Positions 43,783-54,268 are shown, counted from the stretch's first letter. The stretch is DNA of 64,000 nucleotides from CAVVVS01 sp963751355 (GCA_963751355.1 CAVVVS010000014.1:1-64000); one strand, 5' to 3'. Notes: generated by a model not told the origin, from the sequence alone. Made by a program: numbers and translations.

Positions 43783-44137
43783 TTTATCCCCGATTATAGA
43801 AACAAGACAGACAAGTTAATCATGACAAGTAAGTAAAATGAGTTATTAATATTAATTAAAAAGTTGTTATGAATATACCGCTAATTTTTTTATAAACTTG
43901 CATTAACGGACACAATAACCTTACTCAGGCTCATTAATACGGCACCGGCAGCCGGATTTAATAAATTCCCGAATGAATGCCGCAAATTTTATCTGCTGCA
44001 GACCGGGAAATTTTTGAATCAACGGTGAAATGTTTAATACCGGTATCGTTATTATTAATGAAATACAGTACCGCTTTTTGAAATCCACGGCCATGTTAGA
44101 ATAACCATCATGATCAGAGTTTTCATCATTCCAAGGC

Positions 44138-44159
44138 GGTCATGGATCACTTCATGACC
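44138..44159. repeat. short intergenic hairpin related to 22857-22889
   Basis: GGTCATG and CATGACC form a 7-bp stem with an 8-base loop, flanked by further G/C that can extend it with one bulge. Confidence 0.45.
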
Positions 44160-44204
44160 GGCTTTTAATTAAATTGAAAGATAAGTGTTTCTAACTATTA
44201 CAAA

Positions 44205-44641
44205 TCATCTGCATTGTAAAAACATCAAGAATATAGTTGGGTTGAAAAGGTTGGGATAATTTTGGTAAAGAGAGAAATGATATGGCAAAACATCATTTTT
44301 ATCTTCATCATCGGATAAAATCAAACCAGATTCATTAAAAACCACTAACTCACTTTCTCCGGTTGCAATACATTTATTTCCATTTGGATCAATTGCAAAA
44401 GATGCAACGTAAGTATTCGGTTGCCGGAATTAGAAGTATCATAAACAGTCCAATTTGTTTTTGCCAGTCCAAGATAAGTTGCAATCCACTTATTCCCGCT
44501 TCCGTCTATAGCGAGGGCTTGAACTTTATTCTCCGGTAAACCGGAATTGGGTGTATTATAAACAATCCACTCCGAGTTTTGCGGATAAGCATTAATAAAA
44601 GAGATAAATACAAGAGCAAAAACGTAAATTAAATTTTTCAT
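44205..44641 (-). pseudogene. frameshifted, truncated propeller protein with T9SS tail fragment
   Basis: The open part (98 codons from 44641) has a signal peptide and two propeller-blade repeats ('EWIVYNTPNSGLPENKV', 'LAIDGSGNKWIATYLGLAKT'). After 'YDTSNSGN' the frame is lost. In the next frame the protein resumes as 'PNTYVASFAIDPNGNKCIAT' and runs into 'FSLYQNYPNLFNPT', the beginning of a T9SS tail, then breaks off at a TGA at 44205-44207. So there is one indel plus loss of most of the sorting domain. The intact-looking paralogue lies immediately upstream at 44786-45502. Confidence 0.8.
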
Positions 44642-44785
44642 TCATTATTCCTTATTTGTAATTATTTAATTATTAATCAGCGCTACAAGGATTTCCAACA
44701 GAGCGCATAGTTAATTTTATGTTAAAAGTTTTACTTACTGAGGCAGTCTAAGCTTTTTAGTAACAGTAAACTTCTCAGCCTTCAT

Positions 44786-45502
44786 TCAATAAAAATAAAT
44801 ACTGCTTGAAAGTTTAGAGGCGTTAAAGTTTACAGTATAATTTCCAGCCGGTTTTTCTTCATTGACTAATTCGGCTACCTTTCTTCCAAGTATATCAAAT
44901 ACTTTGAGTTGAACATTTGAAGTTTTGGGAATTGAGTATTTAATTTTTGTTGTTGGGTTAAATGGGTTAGGATAATTTTGGTAAAGCATAAAATCTGTTG
45001 GAGAAATATTATTCTTGTTTGATTCAACTGAAACTACACCACCTTCTGTGTAAACCGCCAGACCTCCATTAGTCCCAATCCATTTATCCCCACTTTCGTC
45101 TATGGCGATGGCCCAAACAATATCATTCGGCAAGCCAGAATTAGAAGTATCATAAACAGTCCAATTTGTTCCGTCGAATTTTGCAAGGCCGCTAGTGTAA
45201 GAGCCAATCCACTTTACTCCATTACCGTCTATCTCGATTGAAATAATACTTTCAGTTTCGTGTAAATCAGAATTCTCCGAACCATAGACATGCCAGTAAG
45301 TACCATCAAACTTAGATAATCCGATATTCTCATTCGAACTTGCAGACGTTCCAATCCATATATTGTTATATGCATCTGAAGCTATAGCGTTAACTCGATC
45401 ATCAGCCAAACCGGTATTATGTGGCGTATAAACAATCCAATTCTGTGAGAATAAAAGTATGGGCGCCGCTAACGTTAGAATCCAAAAAAATAATTTTTTC
45501 AT
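44786..45502 (-). CDS. two-component-regulator-type propeller protein, T9SS tail interrupted by in-frame TGA
   Basis: This is a secreted protein of 238 residues from the ATG at 45502 (GGGGGGA just upstream; an ATG at 45535 is less likely because it precedes the signal peptide by 11 residues). It has a signal peptide, three propeller-blade repeats ('IASDAYNNIWIGT', 'IEIDGNGVKWIGSYTSGLAK', 'IAIDESGDKWIGTNGGLAVY') and a T9SS tail ('NYPNPFNPTTKIKYSIP' ... 'SSSIYFY'). A TGA then stops it, but the same frame continues MKAEKFTVTKKLRLPQ to a TAA at 44735-44737, clearly the missing end of the tail. A CGA-to-TGA or AGA-to-TGA change would explain it. Export by T9SS is therefore doubtful unless the stop is read through or is a sequencing error. 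Confidence 0.8.
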   Translation of the reverse strand: MKKLFFWILTLAAPILLFSQNWIVYTPHNTGLADDRVNAIASDAYNNIWIGTSASSNENIGLSKFDGTYWHVYGSENSDLHETESIISIEIDGNGVKWIGSYTSGLAKFDGTNWTVYDTSNSGLPNDIVWAIAIDESGDKWIGTNGGLAVYTEGGVVSVESNKNNISPTDFMLYQNYPNPFNPTTKIKYSIPKTSNVQLKVFDILGRKVAELVNEEKPAGNYTVNFNASKLSSSIYFY

Positions 45503-45892
45503 CGTCCCCCCTGTGGTTTTATTAATAGTTATCAATAATAAAATTTACTTTATCGTATGAACTTTGCTTTTAATTGCTTTTATTGGAATAACTACGCAGA
45601 TAAAACAGCAGGAAATCCTGGTTTCCCCAATTACGTTTTAATAAATTTTAAGTCCGCAAAGATGTGAATTTTTTTTTAAAAAAAAAGATTATTAAAATGC
45701 AAAGATCCAACATTTTTATGCTAAGGTTTTTTCTTTATTTTTATTTTAGAATGAAAATTTTCTTAAAAGTATAATCCCAATCGTCCTGATCGGGTAGTAA
45801 TACCAATGCAGGGTATAGGATTAATTATGAAGCAATTTGAGAATGAATTATTTTGCCCTCCTTAATAAGGAGAGGGACTAAGAATTAAATGC
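45503..45892. other. intergenic region between two minus-strand cargo genes
   Basis: No gene was seen. Near 45856-45876 an imperfect hairpin (CCCTCCTT/AAGGAGAGGG) lies 17 bp after the stop codon of the giant cargo gene and may be its terminator, though no T run follows. Confidence 0.4.
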
Positions 45893-48800
45893 TTACTTGA
45901 TTAAAATCATCTTCTTAACTTCCATAAAATTACCTGAACGAATTCTGTAGAAATATACTCCGCTTGCCCAACGGCTAGCATTAATTCGAAAACTGTAACG
46001 ACCGGCTCTTAAATATTTATCCGTCACTGTATAAACACGCTGCCCCAGAATATTATATATACTTAAAGTTGTTATTCCTGCTTTCGGCAGTTCAAAACGA
46101 ATAGTTGTAGAAGGATTAAACGGATTGGGATAGTTTTGCAGGAGTGCATATTTTTTAGGAATTTGTCTGTCGTAAGCACTCGTAATAATAGGAGACGTAG
46201 ACACTTCTGCTGTATCAGGCTTTTGTTCAATGTTGCCGGCATAGTCTGTAGCAATACTGTAAAATCCGTAAACACTGTCCGGTGAACCTGAGTAAAGTGC
46301 AGTAGTATCAGAGGTAGACGTCCATAAAGAAAATGGGCCGTGATTGATAGAAACATATATATTATATCCTGCAATGCCTGAGGTTGCATCGTACCCTTCC
46401 CATGAAATTTTGAAAGTAGAATCCGATTGAACGGGAGCCAGAGAATTCATATGACTTACTGGAGCTTCAAAGTCAAGCACATTGCTCCACTTTTTTGTGT
46501 AAATAGGCGCGTTTGCATCAAAAATAATGCTTGCCTGATTATCTAATTGCGTCCCCGAAGACTGGGATCCATTGGGTCTTATGGTAAAGAAAACGCTTCC
46601 TTCTCCTTCCGGGGGATTAACATCAGGAGGAAGAAAACCAACACTTGGATCGGTTGGATATTCGCCGGTTGCAGTATCGATTGCCATTATCTGCCAGTTG
46701 ACTATGTCTGTTGCCTCATTTAATCCGGCTATTATGCGAACTACATATTTATTTTCGTTCGGAATCCCGACTGTTGTTATCCAGTTCTTTAAGCCGGGAG
46801 GAGGAGTTACCGTAGTATCGCCGAAGGAAATAGGCCCCAAACTGAATGTTGAAAGATCAAACTTATCCGGATCCAATTGATCCGTAACGTTTACAAACTT
46901 TGCCGGAGCGGTTGCAGATGAGTCGTTTTCAAAATGTATTATATATCCGGCTATACCTATTCCTTTTGTGTAATGTAAATCTCCGTTCCCAGACGGACCG
47001 ACAATATAATTTGGATCCCTGGAATAAAATTCATCAGAATGTATGGTATGTTTGTAAATATCCGCAATAATAGGCTTACATGCGTCTAGCGCATCCATGA
47101 CATCCATTGGTATACTAAGATAATCTATCCATGGAATTGATTCTGCAGCACCTTCAATACAATCCACTATAACCCCGTTCAACCCGGTCACCACACTGAA
47201 TGTTGAATAAACTGCAGAACCTGTAGAGGATGGTCCGGAAGGAGTAGCAAAGCCTAATCCTGTTCTCATCGCATACCAAATAGCGCTTGATATACATTTT
47301 TCAGCTCCTGCTAAATCAACTGCATGAAGACCTAAATTGAATAATGCAGAAATACAATTTAGAAATTGAAGTCCTGATGTTGTTACTTTATAAGGAACCG
47401 GAATGTAAGTCCACACATGAACTCTATTTTTTCCCTGTGCAGTATTCATGCTTGTATTTATAGAAGTTATCTCATTTGTGGTTAAAAGCGGCTGACCCGT
47501 CGGAGTTGTCCATGCATCAATGATATGTCCGCGTGCGTAGAAACCTAATGTAATAGGTGTGTTTTGTGTATTTGCCCTTACTTCAGGAATAATTATACTC
47601 AATAACCATTTATTGGTTTTCCTGTCATATTCTATTGCGCTTTTATTGCCCCATCCGGGGAATCCGGTAAAAGAACTATCAAATTGAGTTGGATCGACGT
47701 TTACAATCTTAAAATCAGGTTTTAATAACCCGAAGGAGTTTGCTTCACTTACTGTTATAAATACAGGCACCATATAGGCATCCACATTTCCCCAATTTGA
47801 AACAGAAACATAATACTTTTGAGGAGGTAACCATGACTCAAAACTACTTGCCCCGCTTAAACTAATATAAATATTAGGTCTTCTGAATTTATCTATAGTA
47901 AGTGCATCGGGAATGGTTCCTGTTTTACCCCGTCCATTATTAACAGCGAGATCAAATTTATCTCCGGGATTTAACCCTGTAACATTGAATGTTGCCTGTA
48001 TAAAGTTTCCTAGGGTATCGACCAGTAAGGAAATGGGATTTAAGGTTTTAGGTCCTTGAAGAACGGCACTTGAATTAGGGAAAAATCCCTGACCGTTAAT
48101 AGTTATAGTAATTGTACCGTCATTACCCGCACTGTCCGGTGTGGAGTTAAATAATGCGAATGTTCCCGGCGGCGGTCCGTTTTGTATGGTAACCGTTCCT
48201 TCCTCCTCGCCTGTGTTGATCTGATAACTTGAGGTTGGTGATGGCATAAGTTTAACCTTTACAGTTTCCCCGTCGTCCGCTACATTGTCTTTGAGCGGAG
48301 TTATAATAAGATCCCTTTCTTGTTCTCCCGCAGGAAATTTTATTGATCCTTTAATATTAATTACATAATCAGTAAACTCTTGCGCCGTCCCCGAGAGCTG
48401 ATAATTAACGATTACTCCATTTGAAGTTGGACGATTAAGTGTAAATGCCACTACACCTGATTGAGTGGGATTTTCTTTGGCCCAGGGCCATACAGGATAC
48501 ACCGAAACAATTAAATTTTGCTCTGAAACTGTATTGACGTTGAACAAAGTTTTAACAGATTCACCCCTGGGATCCTTTACAACAATATCGTATTGCCCCG
48601 AAATAAACTGATCACTAAAATCGAATTGTACAAATATTGAATCCTGTGATATCTTAAGAATTTTGCCCGGAACCTTGAAAGAATTTGCGGGGTAATCACA
48701 TTGGTCGCACTGAAGGTAAACGGATACATCCGGCGGAAAGCTGCCTCCTTTTATAGTGACATCCTGAATATTTCCGCTTTTTGCTGAATTCGGATTTGCT

Positions 48801-51535
48801 GTGATTGGGCCTCTTAATCCGGGAATTCCTTTTACTGCAGTCAGCGTAATACTGGTATTGGAAATGTCTGGGTAAAGAGCCATAGAGTCTGCAATTATTC
48901 CACTCATTGAATCGAAACTTCCGGAAATATAATTTGCCTTCATTAAAGTATAAACATCGCCGCCCTGCGGTACATAGCCGTTTAACAAATTTACCCGCAA
49001 ATTTCCCTTAAGCGTTACATTACCATTAACTACAAGCTGATCGTAATTATTTCCTGTCGGGACACCTGCAATATCTTCGTCTAATTCGCAAGCTGCAGAA
49101 TCCATCTTAAGGTTTCCGACCCAGGTTAGTTGGCCTGCGGGATTTCCAGGTGATATTCTACCCCAATTTCTTTTTAAGTTATAGAATCTTAAAGCACCTA
49201 TTCCGGTAATACTGCCACCCGCTTCATTTAAGAATATAGGCGAAATAGAAGCCTGACCATTGCCTGTTTTTTCAAGCAATCCGTAGTTGTAAAAAGGTCC
49301 GGGATTCGGACCGTTACCGGTTATACTAGCGTTGTTATTAAGATAAATTATTCCGTCTGATTCATTTATAAAATATACGATACTGTTCAGAATAAAACCG
49401 GAATTTATATTTATTACGCCGTGATTTAAAAATTGGAACCCCCCGCCGGCCATACTTTTTTGATTTAAACCCGTCATGTTTAACGTACCGTCATTTATCC
49501 AGGTACCAAAGCCTAAACGTGAAAAGATACCGCCCGTCCAATAAACATCTGCATTGCTGAAATTTAAAGCTGCATCCGCAGAATCCGCATAGTATTCGCC
49601 GTTTTCAAAAATGATGGTACCGGGCAAATTACCCGTAAGATTTCCTTCGGCATTTAAATGGTCCGCTGCAAAAAAAAGCGTGTCGCCTTTCGGAACATCA
49701 TATATACCGCCGTGCAGGCTTATCGTTCCTTTAAGGTACAGATTGCCCGAATTGACCGAAACTTCGTTATAATTAACAAACGGACAATTTATTCTGATTG
49801 TATTTGTTCCGCCGTTTATTATCAAATGCCCGTAATTTGTGAAAGGCTGTCCGTTATAATTATCAAGTAGAGCACTGTCGAGCATTGTCACCGTTCCGTC
49901 TGATTCGTTTATTAATGAACCGCCGTTGAGTGTCGGGTTCCCGGTTATTTCAATTGAACCATGATTATAGAAGTTTACTCCCGAAATATATTTAAGTTCT
50001 TGACCTAGTATGTAAAACTTTCCCTGGTTTGACCATGAACCGTTTCCAGTTTGCGAAAAATGTCCGTATGTCCAAATAACTCCTGTCCCGCCAAAATTCA
50101 AATTTGCTGCTGTACTATCCGCGTATGAATTTTTACATTCAAAGATAATTGCCCCTGAGGGATTGCCTGTAAGATTACCGCTAACCAACATTTTGTTATC
50201 GGTAAATTGCAGCGAATCCCCTTGCATTACATTATAGCTGCCTCCGTGCAGGGTTACTGTGTTGGTGCTTGCAAAAAGCAGATTACCCGAATCGACAAGA
50301 ACGGAATCGTAATTTATAAAATTGGTTAAAATTGTCGCCGTTCCCGTTCCCCCCGTTTTTAACAGAAGTCCGTGATTTACAAAAGGCCCGCCGTTGCCAT
50401 TCTCTACCGAAGCGCCGTCCAGTAATTTTATTGTTCCGCCCGATTCGTTTATTAATGAACCGCCGTTGAGTGTAGGATTCCCGGTTATTTCAATTGAACC
50501 ATGATTATAGAAGTTTACTCCCGAAATATATTTAAGTTCTTGACCTAGTATGTAAAACTTTCCCTGGTTTGACCATGAACCGTTTCCAGTTTGCGAAAAA
50601 TGTCCGTATGTCCAAATAACTCCTGTCCCGCCAAAATTCAAATTTGCTGCTGTACTATCCGCGTATGAATTTTTACATTCAAAGATAATTGCCCCTGAGG
50701 GATTGCCTGTAAGATTACCGCTAACCAACATTTTGTTATCGGTAAATTGCAGCGAATCCCCTTGCATTACATTATAGCTGCCTCCGTGCAGGGTTACTGT
50801 GTTGGTGCTTGCAAAAAGGAGATTACCAGAATCAACAAGAATTGAATCATAGTTTATAAAATTCGTCAAAATTGTTGCCGTTCCCGTTCCGCCAGTTTTT
50901 AATAGAAGCCCATGGTTTACAAAAGGCCCGCCGTTGTCATTCTCTATCGAAGCTCCACTAAGCAATTTCACTTCCCCATTTGATTCATTAATTAAAGAGC
51001 CTCCGGAAAATGTTGTTGTACCGTTTATAATAACTGTTCCCAGGTTGTCTAATGCTAGTTCTAGGTTTTTTGAGACCGTACCTTGAACTGTTAAGGTGCC
51101 GTTGTTGACCAGCGTATCGGTACCCTGAAGAGTTCCCGCAGCCCAGACTATTGCACCGCTTGATTCTATAGTGCCCCCGTTTTGTAACATTAAATGGCTA
51201 TTTATATTTAGCGTTTGAGTTCCAGAACCGGTTGTTCCGAGCTGCAGATTATTAATATGTACTAAATTATTTATCGTTACCGTATAAGTTCCGCTGAGAT
51301 TAATTATAGCATCTGTGGTTATTGTTGGGACACCGTTCGACCAGTTGGACGCATTATCCCAGTCACCGCCTGAAGGATTAATCCAGGAAGTGGAGTCTTG
51401 AGCATTGACGTTTTGAAACGAAAAAACGAGAATACACAGGCCCCCTACTAACCTAAAATAAAATTTGGTTCTAATTTTCATGGCTGTAATGATAAATAAT
51501 AGCGATACTATTACAGTAGTAAATACGATTTCCAT
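45893..51535 (-). CDS. giant T9SS cargo protein (1880 residues) with tandem beta-repeats
   Basis: This very large surface protein starts at the ATG at 51535, supported by GGAGGG just upstream. A second ATG at 51481 begins a more typical signal peptide (MKIRTKFYFRLVGGL...NAQ). The N-terminal half is a beta-solenoid-like repeat region (about 70-760) with three ~180-residue units, two nearly identical (residues 185-544; 'GSWSNQGKFYILGQELKYIS', 'FYNHGSIEITGNPTLNGGSL'). IPT/TIG-like modules follow, then a Calx-beta-like domain (about 1005-1118; 'DNVADDGETVKVKLMPSP'), adhesin-type 'DFDLSTFSLGPISFGDT'-like blocks, a fibronectin-like module (about 1690-1790) and a T9SS tail. It is adhesin-like by architecture. 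It lies 115 bp after the kinase gene. Confidence 0.85.
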   Translation of the reverse strand: MEIVFTTVIVSLLFIITAMKIRTKFYFRLVGGLCILVFSFQNVNAQDSTSWINPSGGDWDNASNWSNGVPTITTDAIINLSGTYTVTINNLVHINNLQLGTTGSGTQTLNINSHLMLQNGGTIESSGAIVWAAGTLQGTDTLVNNGTLTVQGTVSKNLELALDNLGTVIINGTTTFSGGSLINESNGEVKLLSGASIENDNGGPFVNHGLLLKTGGTGTATILTNFINYDSILVDSGNLLFASTNTVTLHGGSYNVMQGDSLQFTDNKMLVSGNLTGNPSGAIIFECKNSYADSTAANLNFGGTGVIWTYGHFSQTGNGSWSNQGKFYILGQELKYISGVNFYNHGSIEITGNPTLNGGSLINESGGTIKLLDGASVENGNGGPFVNHGLLLKTGGTGTATILTNFINYDSVLVDSGNLLFASTNTVTLHGGSYNVMQGDSLQFTDNKMLVSGNLTGNPSGAIIFECKNSYADSTAANLNFGGTGVIWTYGHFSQTGNGSWSNQGKFYILGQELKYISGVNFYNHGSIEITGNPTLNGGSLINESDGTVTMLDSALLDNYNGQPFTNYGHLIINGGTNTIRINCPFVNYNEVSVNSGNLYLKGTISLHGGIYDVPKGDTLFFAADHLNAEGNLTGNLPGTIIFENGEYYADSADAALNFSNADVYWTGGIFSRLGFGTWINDGTLNMTGLNQKSMAGGGFQFLNHGVININSGFILNSIVYFINESDGIIYLNNNASITGNGPNPGPFYNYGLLEKTGNGQASISPIFLNEAGGSITGIGALRFYNLKRNWGRISPGNPAGQLTWVGNLKMDSAACELDEDIAGVPTGNNYDQLVVNGNVTLKGNLRVNLLNGYVPQGGDVYTLMKANYISGSFDSMSGIIADSMALYPDISNTSITLTAVKGIPGLRGPITANPNSAKSGNIQDVTIKGGSFPPDVSVYLQCDQCDYPANSFKVPGKILKISQDSIFVQFDFSDQFISGQYDIVVKDPRGESVKTLFNVNTVSEQNLIVSVYPVWPWAKENPTQSGVVAFTLNRPTSNGVIVNYQLSGTAQEFTDYVINIKGSIKFPAGEQERDLIITPLKDNVADDGETVKVKLMPSPTSSYQINTGEEEGTVTIQNGPPPGTFALFNSTPDSAGNDGTITITINGQGFFPNSSAVLQGPKTLNPISLLVDTLGNFIQATFNVTGLNPGDKFDLAVNNGRGKTGTIPDALTIDKFRRPNIYISLSGASSFESWLPPQKYYVSVSNWGNVDAYMVPVFITVSEANSFGLLKPDFKIVNVDPTQFDSSFTGFPGWGNKSAIEYDRKTNKWLLSIIIPEVRANTQNTPITLGFYARGHIIDAWTTPTGQPLLTTNEITSINTSMNTAQGKNRVHVWTYIPVPYKVTTSGLQFLNCISALFNLGLHAVDLAGAEKCISSAIWYAMRTGLGFATPSGPSSTGSAVYSTFSVVTGLNGVIVDCIEGAAESIPWIDYLSIPMDVMDALDACKPIIADIYKHTIHSDEFYSRDPNYIVGPSGNGDLHYTKGIGIAGYIIHFENDSSATAPAKFVNVTDQLDPDKFDLSTFSLGPISFGDTTVTPPPGLKNWITTVGIPNENKYVVRIIAGLNEATDIVNWQIMAIDTATGEYPTDPSVGFLPPDVNPPEGEGSVFFTIRPNGSQSSGTQLDNQASIIFDANAPIYTKKWSNVLDFEAPVSHMNSLAPVQSDSTFKISWEGYDATSGIAGYNIYVSINHGPFSLWTSTSDTTALYSGSPDSVYGFYSIATDYAGNIEQKPDTAEVSTSPIITSAYDRQIPKKYALLQNYPNPFNPSTTIRFELPKAGITTLSIYNILGQRVYTVTDKYLRAGRYSFRINASRWASGVYFYRIRSGNFMEVKKMILIK
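49902..50441 (-). repeat. 540-bp tandem repeat unit, distal copy
   Basis: This unit and 50442-50981 are offset by exactly 540 bp (180 codons). The first ~373 bp differ at about two positions; the remaining ~165 bp differ at many mostly synonymous sites. Confidence 0.9.
50442..50981 (-). repeat. 540-bp tandem repeat unit, proximal copy
   Basis: Partner of 49902-50441, in frame within the giant cargo gene. A third, diverged unit is visible at protein level further downstream in the gene. Confidence 0.9.
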
Positions 51536-51650
51536 TTTTACCCTCCATCCTTCACGCTTATTAACTATAAATCTCAGCGTAATTTTATTAGGGGAAATTA
51601 ATTATTTACTCTATATGCGTAAAAAAGATGAATTTTAGTTCAAATGAACT

Positions 51651-54248
51651 TTAATTATTTGGAGTATCTCTAAGAAGTGTGGTATATTTTTTTGCTTTTG
51701 CAGGTTTATTCCATTTTGAGTATAGGTTTACGAGAGTTTTTTCGATTTCTTGAATTTCAATTGTATTCTTCCCCGTTTGTTTATTCATTATATTAAAGTT
51801 CTTTAAAATAATGGATTCAGCTTTCTTAAATTTGCCTTCAAGCATATAAGATCTTCCAATTTCACATTTGGTCCTGGCAATGAGGTATTTATTCCCACCT
51901 TCCAATTTTATTCTGATTTTTAATGAATGCTGTAAAAAAGTAAGAGCAGTATGCGGTTCATTTTTGCTGTTATAAATTTTCCCTTTCCAGTAATAAGCAT
52001 TTCCGAAAAGCGGATGGTCTGCAGAAAGAGTTTTTCTCCAAATAGCAATCGCAGAATCGATCATTTGTAATGCTTTATTATTTTTTTTAACATAGTAATA
52101 CATACATCCCAAATTGTAAGTTGCAAGTGCGAAATCAGGATGATGAGTGCCTAAAATTTTTTTCCTAATATTGTATGACTTTTCAAAATAATCAATTGCT
52201 GCCGCATACTTTTTTTTTTCAAAAAGTACAAAACCCAGATTATTTATCATATGTACTAATTCATAATTATTTTTCCCCAGTATTTTAGTATCCATTTTTA
52301 AAGCTTCTTTATAATATTTTTCTGCTAATGAATGTTTTCCTTCATCGTCATATATTAATGCCATATTATTCATTGCTGAGGCAACCTGCTGCGCTTGTTT
52401 ACCCAGTACAGCTTGATAAATTGATAAAGCAGCTTTGAAATTTTTCAGAGCTCTATTATCTTTCCCCAAATCCATCAACAACGTTCCGTAATCGTTTAAC
52501 GCCTCTGCATATGCGGCAATTTGGGTTGAACCGAGCTTTTTGTATAGCGAGATTGATTTTTCATATAAGTTTCGAGCTTTTGTATAATCACCTCTATAAT
52601 TAAAAGCCAAAGCAAGATTTTTAATACTTTTTGCAGTTTCTATATTTTGTTCTCCATATAATTTCTCTCTTGTAGCTAATGCTTTTCGAAGTTGGGTTAT
52701 TGCTTTTTTGTAAAATCCCAGGTTTTCAAAAGTTAATCCTATCGTAGTTCTTATTGATGCACGAATCTTGGGGGCTGTTTTCAAATCTCCATCTATTTTT
52801 TTTACAGCTTCATTTAACACATAAACTACCTTTACATCTTTGCCTTTTTTAGTAGGATCCGGAGACGATAACATTTGTTGAAGGAAAGAATTTATTTTTT
52901 TAACTTTTTCGGCTTCATTTTGAGCTTTATCTCTTTGAGATGCGGCAATATTAGCCTGCCAGCTAATACCGAGTAATCCTGTAATCAGCAAAAGGGTTAT
53001 TATAAATGTTGCCGCAGCACCAAATTTATGCCTGCTTATAAATTTCGATGCCCGGTAATTCATAGTGTCTTTTCGCGCTATCACAGGTAAACCGGCGAGG
53101 TGTCTCCTTATATCTTCCGAGAATTGTTCTACAGATACATATCGCCTTTCTGGATCTTTATGCATCGCTTTAAGAATAATATTGTCTAAATCACCTTTTA
53201 AATAATTAGATAATTTTATTGAGCTTATTTTTGCATGTTCGTAGTCTCTTCTATCTTCTTCAATTGATTTGTTATCACTAGAAGAAGAATCTTTTGTTGC
53301 TTGTTTAACTCTTTCACTCGGTCTAAGTATATTATCGCCGGTAACAACTTTAGTTATTTCCTTCGGAGAAATGTTTGTAATTTTATAAGGACGAAGGCCT
53401 GTCATTAATTGGTATAATAAAACACCGAGCGAATAAATATCACTTGCGGTATTGACTTTTTCGCCCTTAATCTGTTCGGGACTCGCATATTCGGGAGTTA
53501 AATGAAGCGTACCTGTCCGGGTTAAGTTTGAATTTGATTCATCCAAATCGGCATTAATTAATTTTGCTATTCCGAAATCCAGAAGCTTTGGAGTTCCGGT
53601 TGAGGTTACCAGAATATTACCGGGTTTAATATCGCGATGAATAATTAAATTCTGATGAGCATACTGAACGGCAGCGCAAATCTGTCTAAATATTTCCAAC
53701 TTTTTGTAAGAATTGAGTTCCTTTTCTTCACAATATTTGGTTACCGGCTTGCCGTCGATAAACTCCATAACAAGATACGGTAATCCGTCAAAAGTCCTTC
53801 CGCCGTCAAGTAAACGTGCTATGTTGGAATGCTGAAGATTTGCTAAGGTTTGTCTTTCAATTTGAAATCTTTTAAGATGATACGCTGAAGTAAACCCGTA
53901 TTTTAAAATTTTAATCGCAACTTTCTGTTCGTATTCCTTATCATTTCTTCTACCGGCATAAACAATTCCCATTCCACCGACACCGGCTTCACCTTCGATG
54001 ATAAAATTGCCTACTTGTTTACCTATTAGAGGATCAACGAAAATATTTTTCTTCTCATCGATTATCTTAAACGGTTCCTCAAGAAAGTCCTTGGTTTCTT
54101 CAAATGAAGCTAATAAAGATAAGATTTCATTTTTTAGTTCCTGATCAAAACCACACCTCAAGTTAAGGAAGTTTTCCCGCTCAGTTTCATTAAGCTCTCG
54201 GGCTTCTTCAAATAATAATTTTATTTGAGATATTTTTTCATTGTCCAA
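51651..54248 (-). CDS. Ser/Thr protein kinase with membrane helix and TPR sensor region
   Basis: This 865-residue PknB-type kinase has an N-terminal helical segment (1-70), a kinase domain (about 81-385) with Gly-rich 'GEAGVGGMGIVYAGR', 'AIKIL' Lys113, 'HRDIKPGNIL' (Asp206), 'DFGIAK' and 'SPEQI', so it should be active. One membrane helix (about 411-432) is followed by at least eight tetratricopeptide repeats to the end ('ALNDYGTLLMDLGKDNRALK', 'AMNNMALIYDDEGKHSLAEK', 'YNLGCMYYYVKKNNKAL'). It starts 20 bp after the ECF sigma gene. Kinases with this layout next to such sigma factors are common in Acidobacteria, Planctomycetes and Ignavibacteria; control of the sigma factor by phosphorylation is inference. 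Confidence 0.92.
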   Translation of the reverse strand: MDNEKISQIKLLFEEARELNETERENFLNLRCGFDQELKNEILSLLASFEETKDFLEEPFKIIDEKKNIFVDPLIGKQVGNFIIEGEAGVGGMGIVYAGRRNDKEYEQKVAIKILKYGFTSAYHLKRFQIERQTLANLQHSNIARLLDGGRTFDGLPYLVMEFIDGKPVTKYCEEKELNSYKKLEIFRQICAAVQYAHQNLIIHRDIKPGNILVTSTGTPKLLDFGIAKLINADLDESNSNLTRTGTLHLTPEYASPEQIKGEKVNTASDIYSLGVLLYQLMTGLRPYKITNISPKEITKVVTGDNILRPSERVKQATKDSSSSDNKSIEEDRRDYEHAKISSIKLSNYLKGDLDNIILKAMHKDPERRYVSVEQFSEDIRRHLAGLPVIARKDTMNYRASKFISRHKFGAAATFIITLLLITGLLGISWQANIAASQRDKAQNEAEKVKKINSFLQQMLSSPDPTKKGKDVKVVYVLNEAVKKIDGDLKTAPKIRASIRTTIGLTFENLGFYKKAITQLRKALATREKLYGEQNIETAKSIKNLALAFNYRGDYTKARNLYEKSISLYKKLGSTQIAAYAEALNDYGTLLMDLGKDNRALKNFKAALSIYQAVLGKQAQQVASAMNNMALIYDDEGKHSLAEKYYKEALKMDTKILGKNNYELVHMINNLGFVLFEKKKYAAAIDYFEKSYNIRKKILGTHHPDFALATYNLGCMYYYVKKNNKALQMIDSAIAIWRKTLSADHPLFGNAYYWKGKIYNSKNEPHTALTFLQHSLKIRIKLEGGNKYLIARTKCEIGRSYMLEGKFKKAESIILKNFNIMNKQTGKNTIEIQEIEKTLVNLYSKWNKPAKAKKYTTLLRDTPNN

Positions 54249-54268
54249 AAGTATAATCCAGAATTAAA

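Larger units (their letters stand above)
43630..44204. other. intergenic region with dispersed repeat and hairpin
   Basis: No gene was seen. It holds the second copy of a dispersed palindromic repeat (43711-43782) and a hairpin GGTCATG/CATGACC (44138-44159) followed by GGCTTTT, similar to the stem at 22857-22889. Confidence 0.5.

Noticed and set aside
49902..50981. Tandem 540-bp repeats read as a mobile element or CRISPR-like array
   Set aside because: They are in frame, encode continuous beta-repeat protein and have no terminal repeats or spacers; no CRISPR array was seen anywhere in the window.
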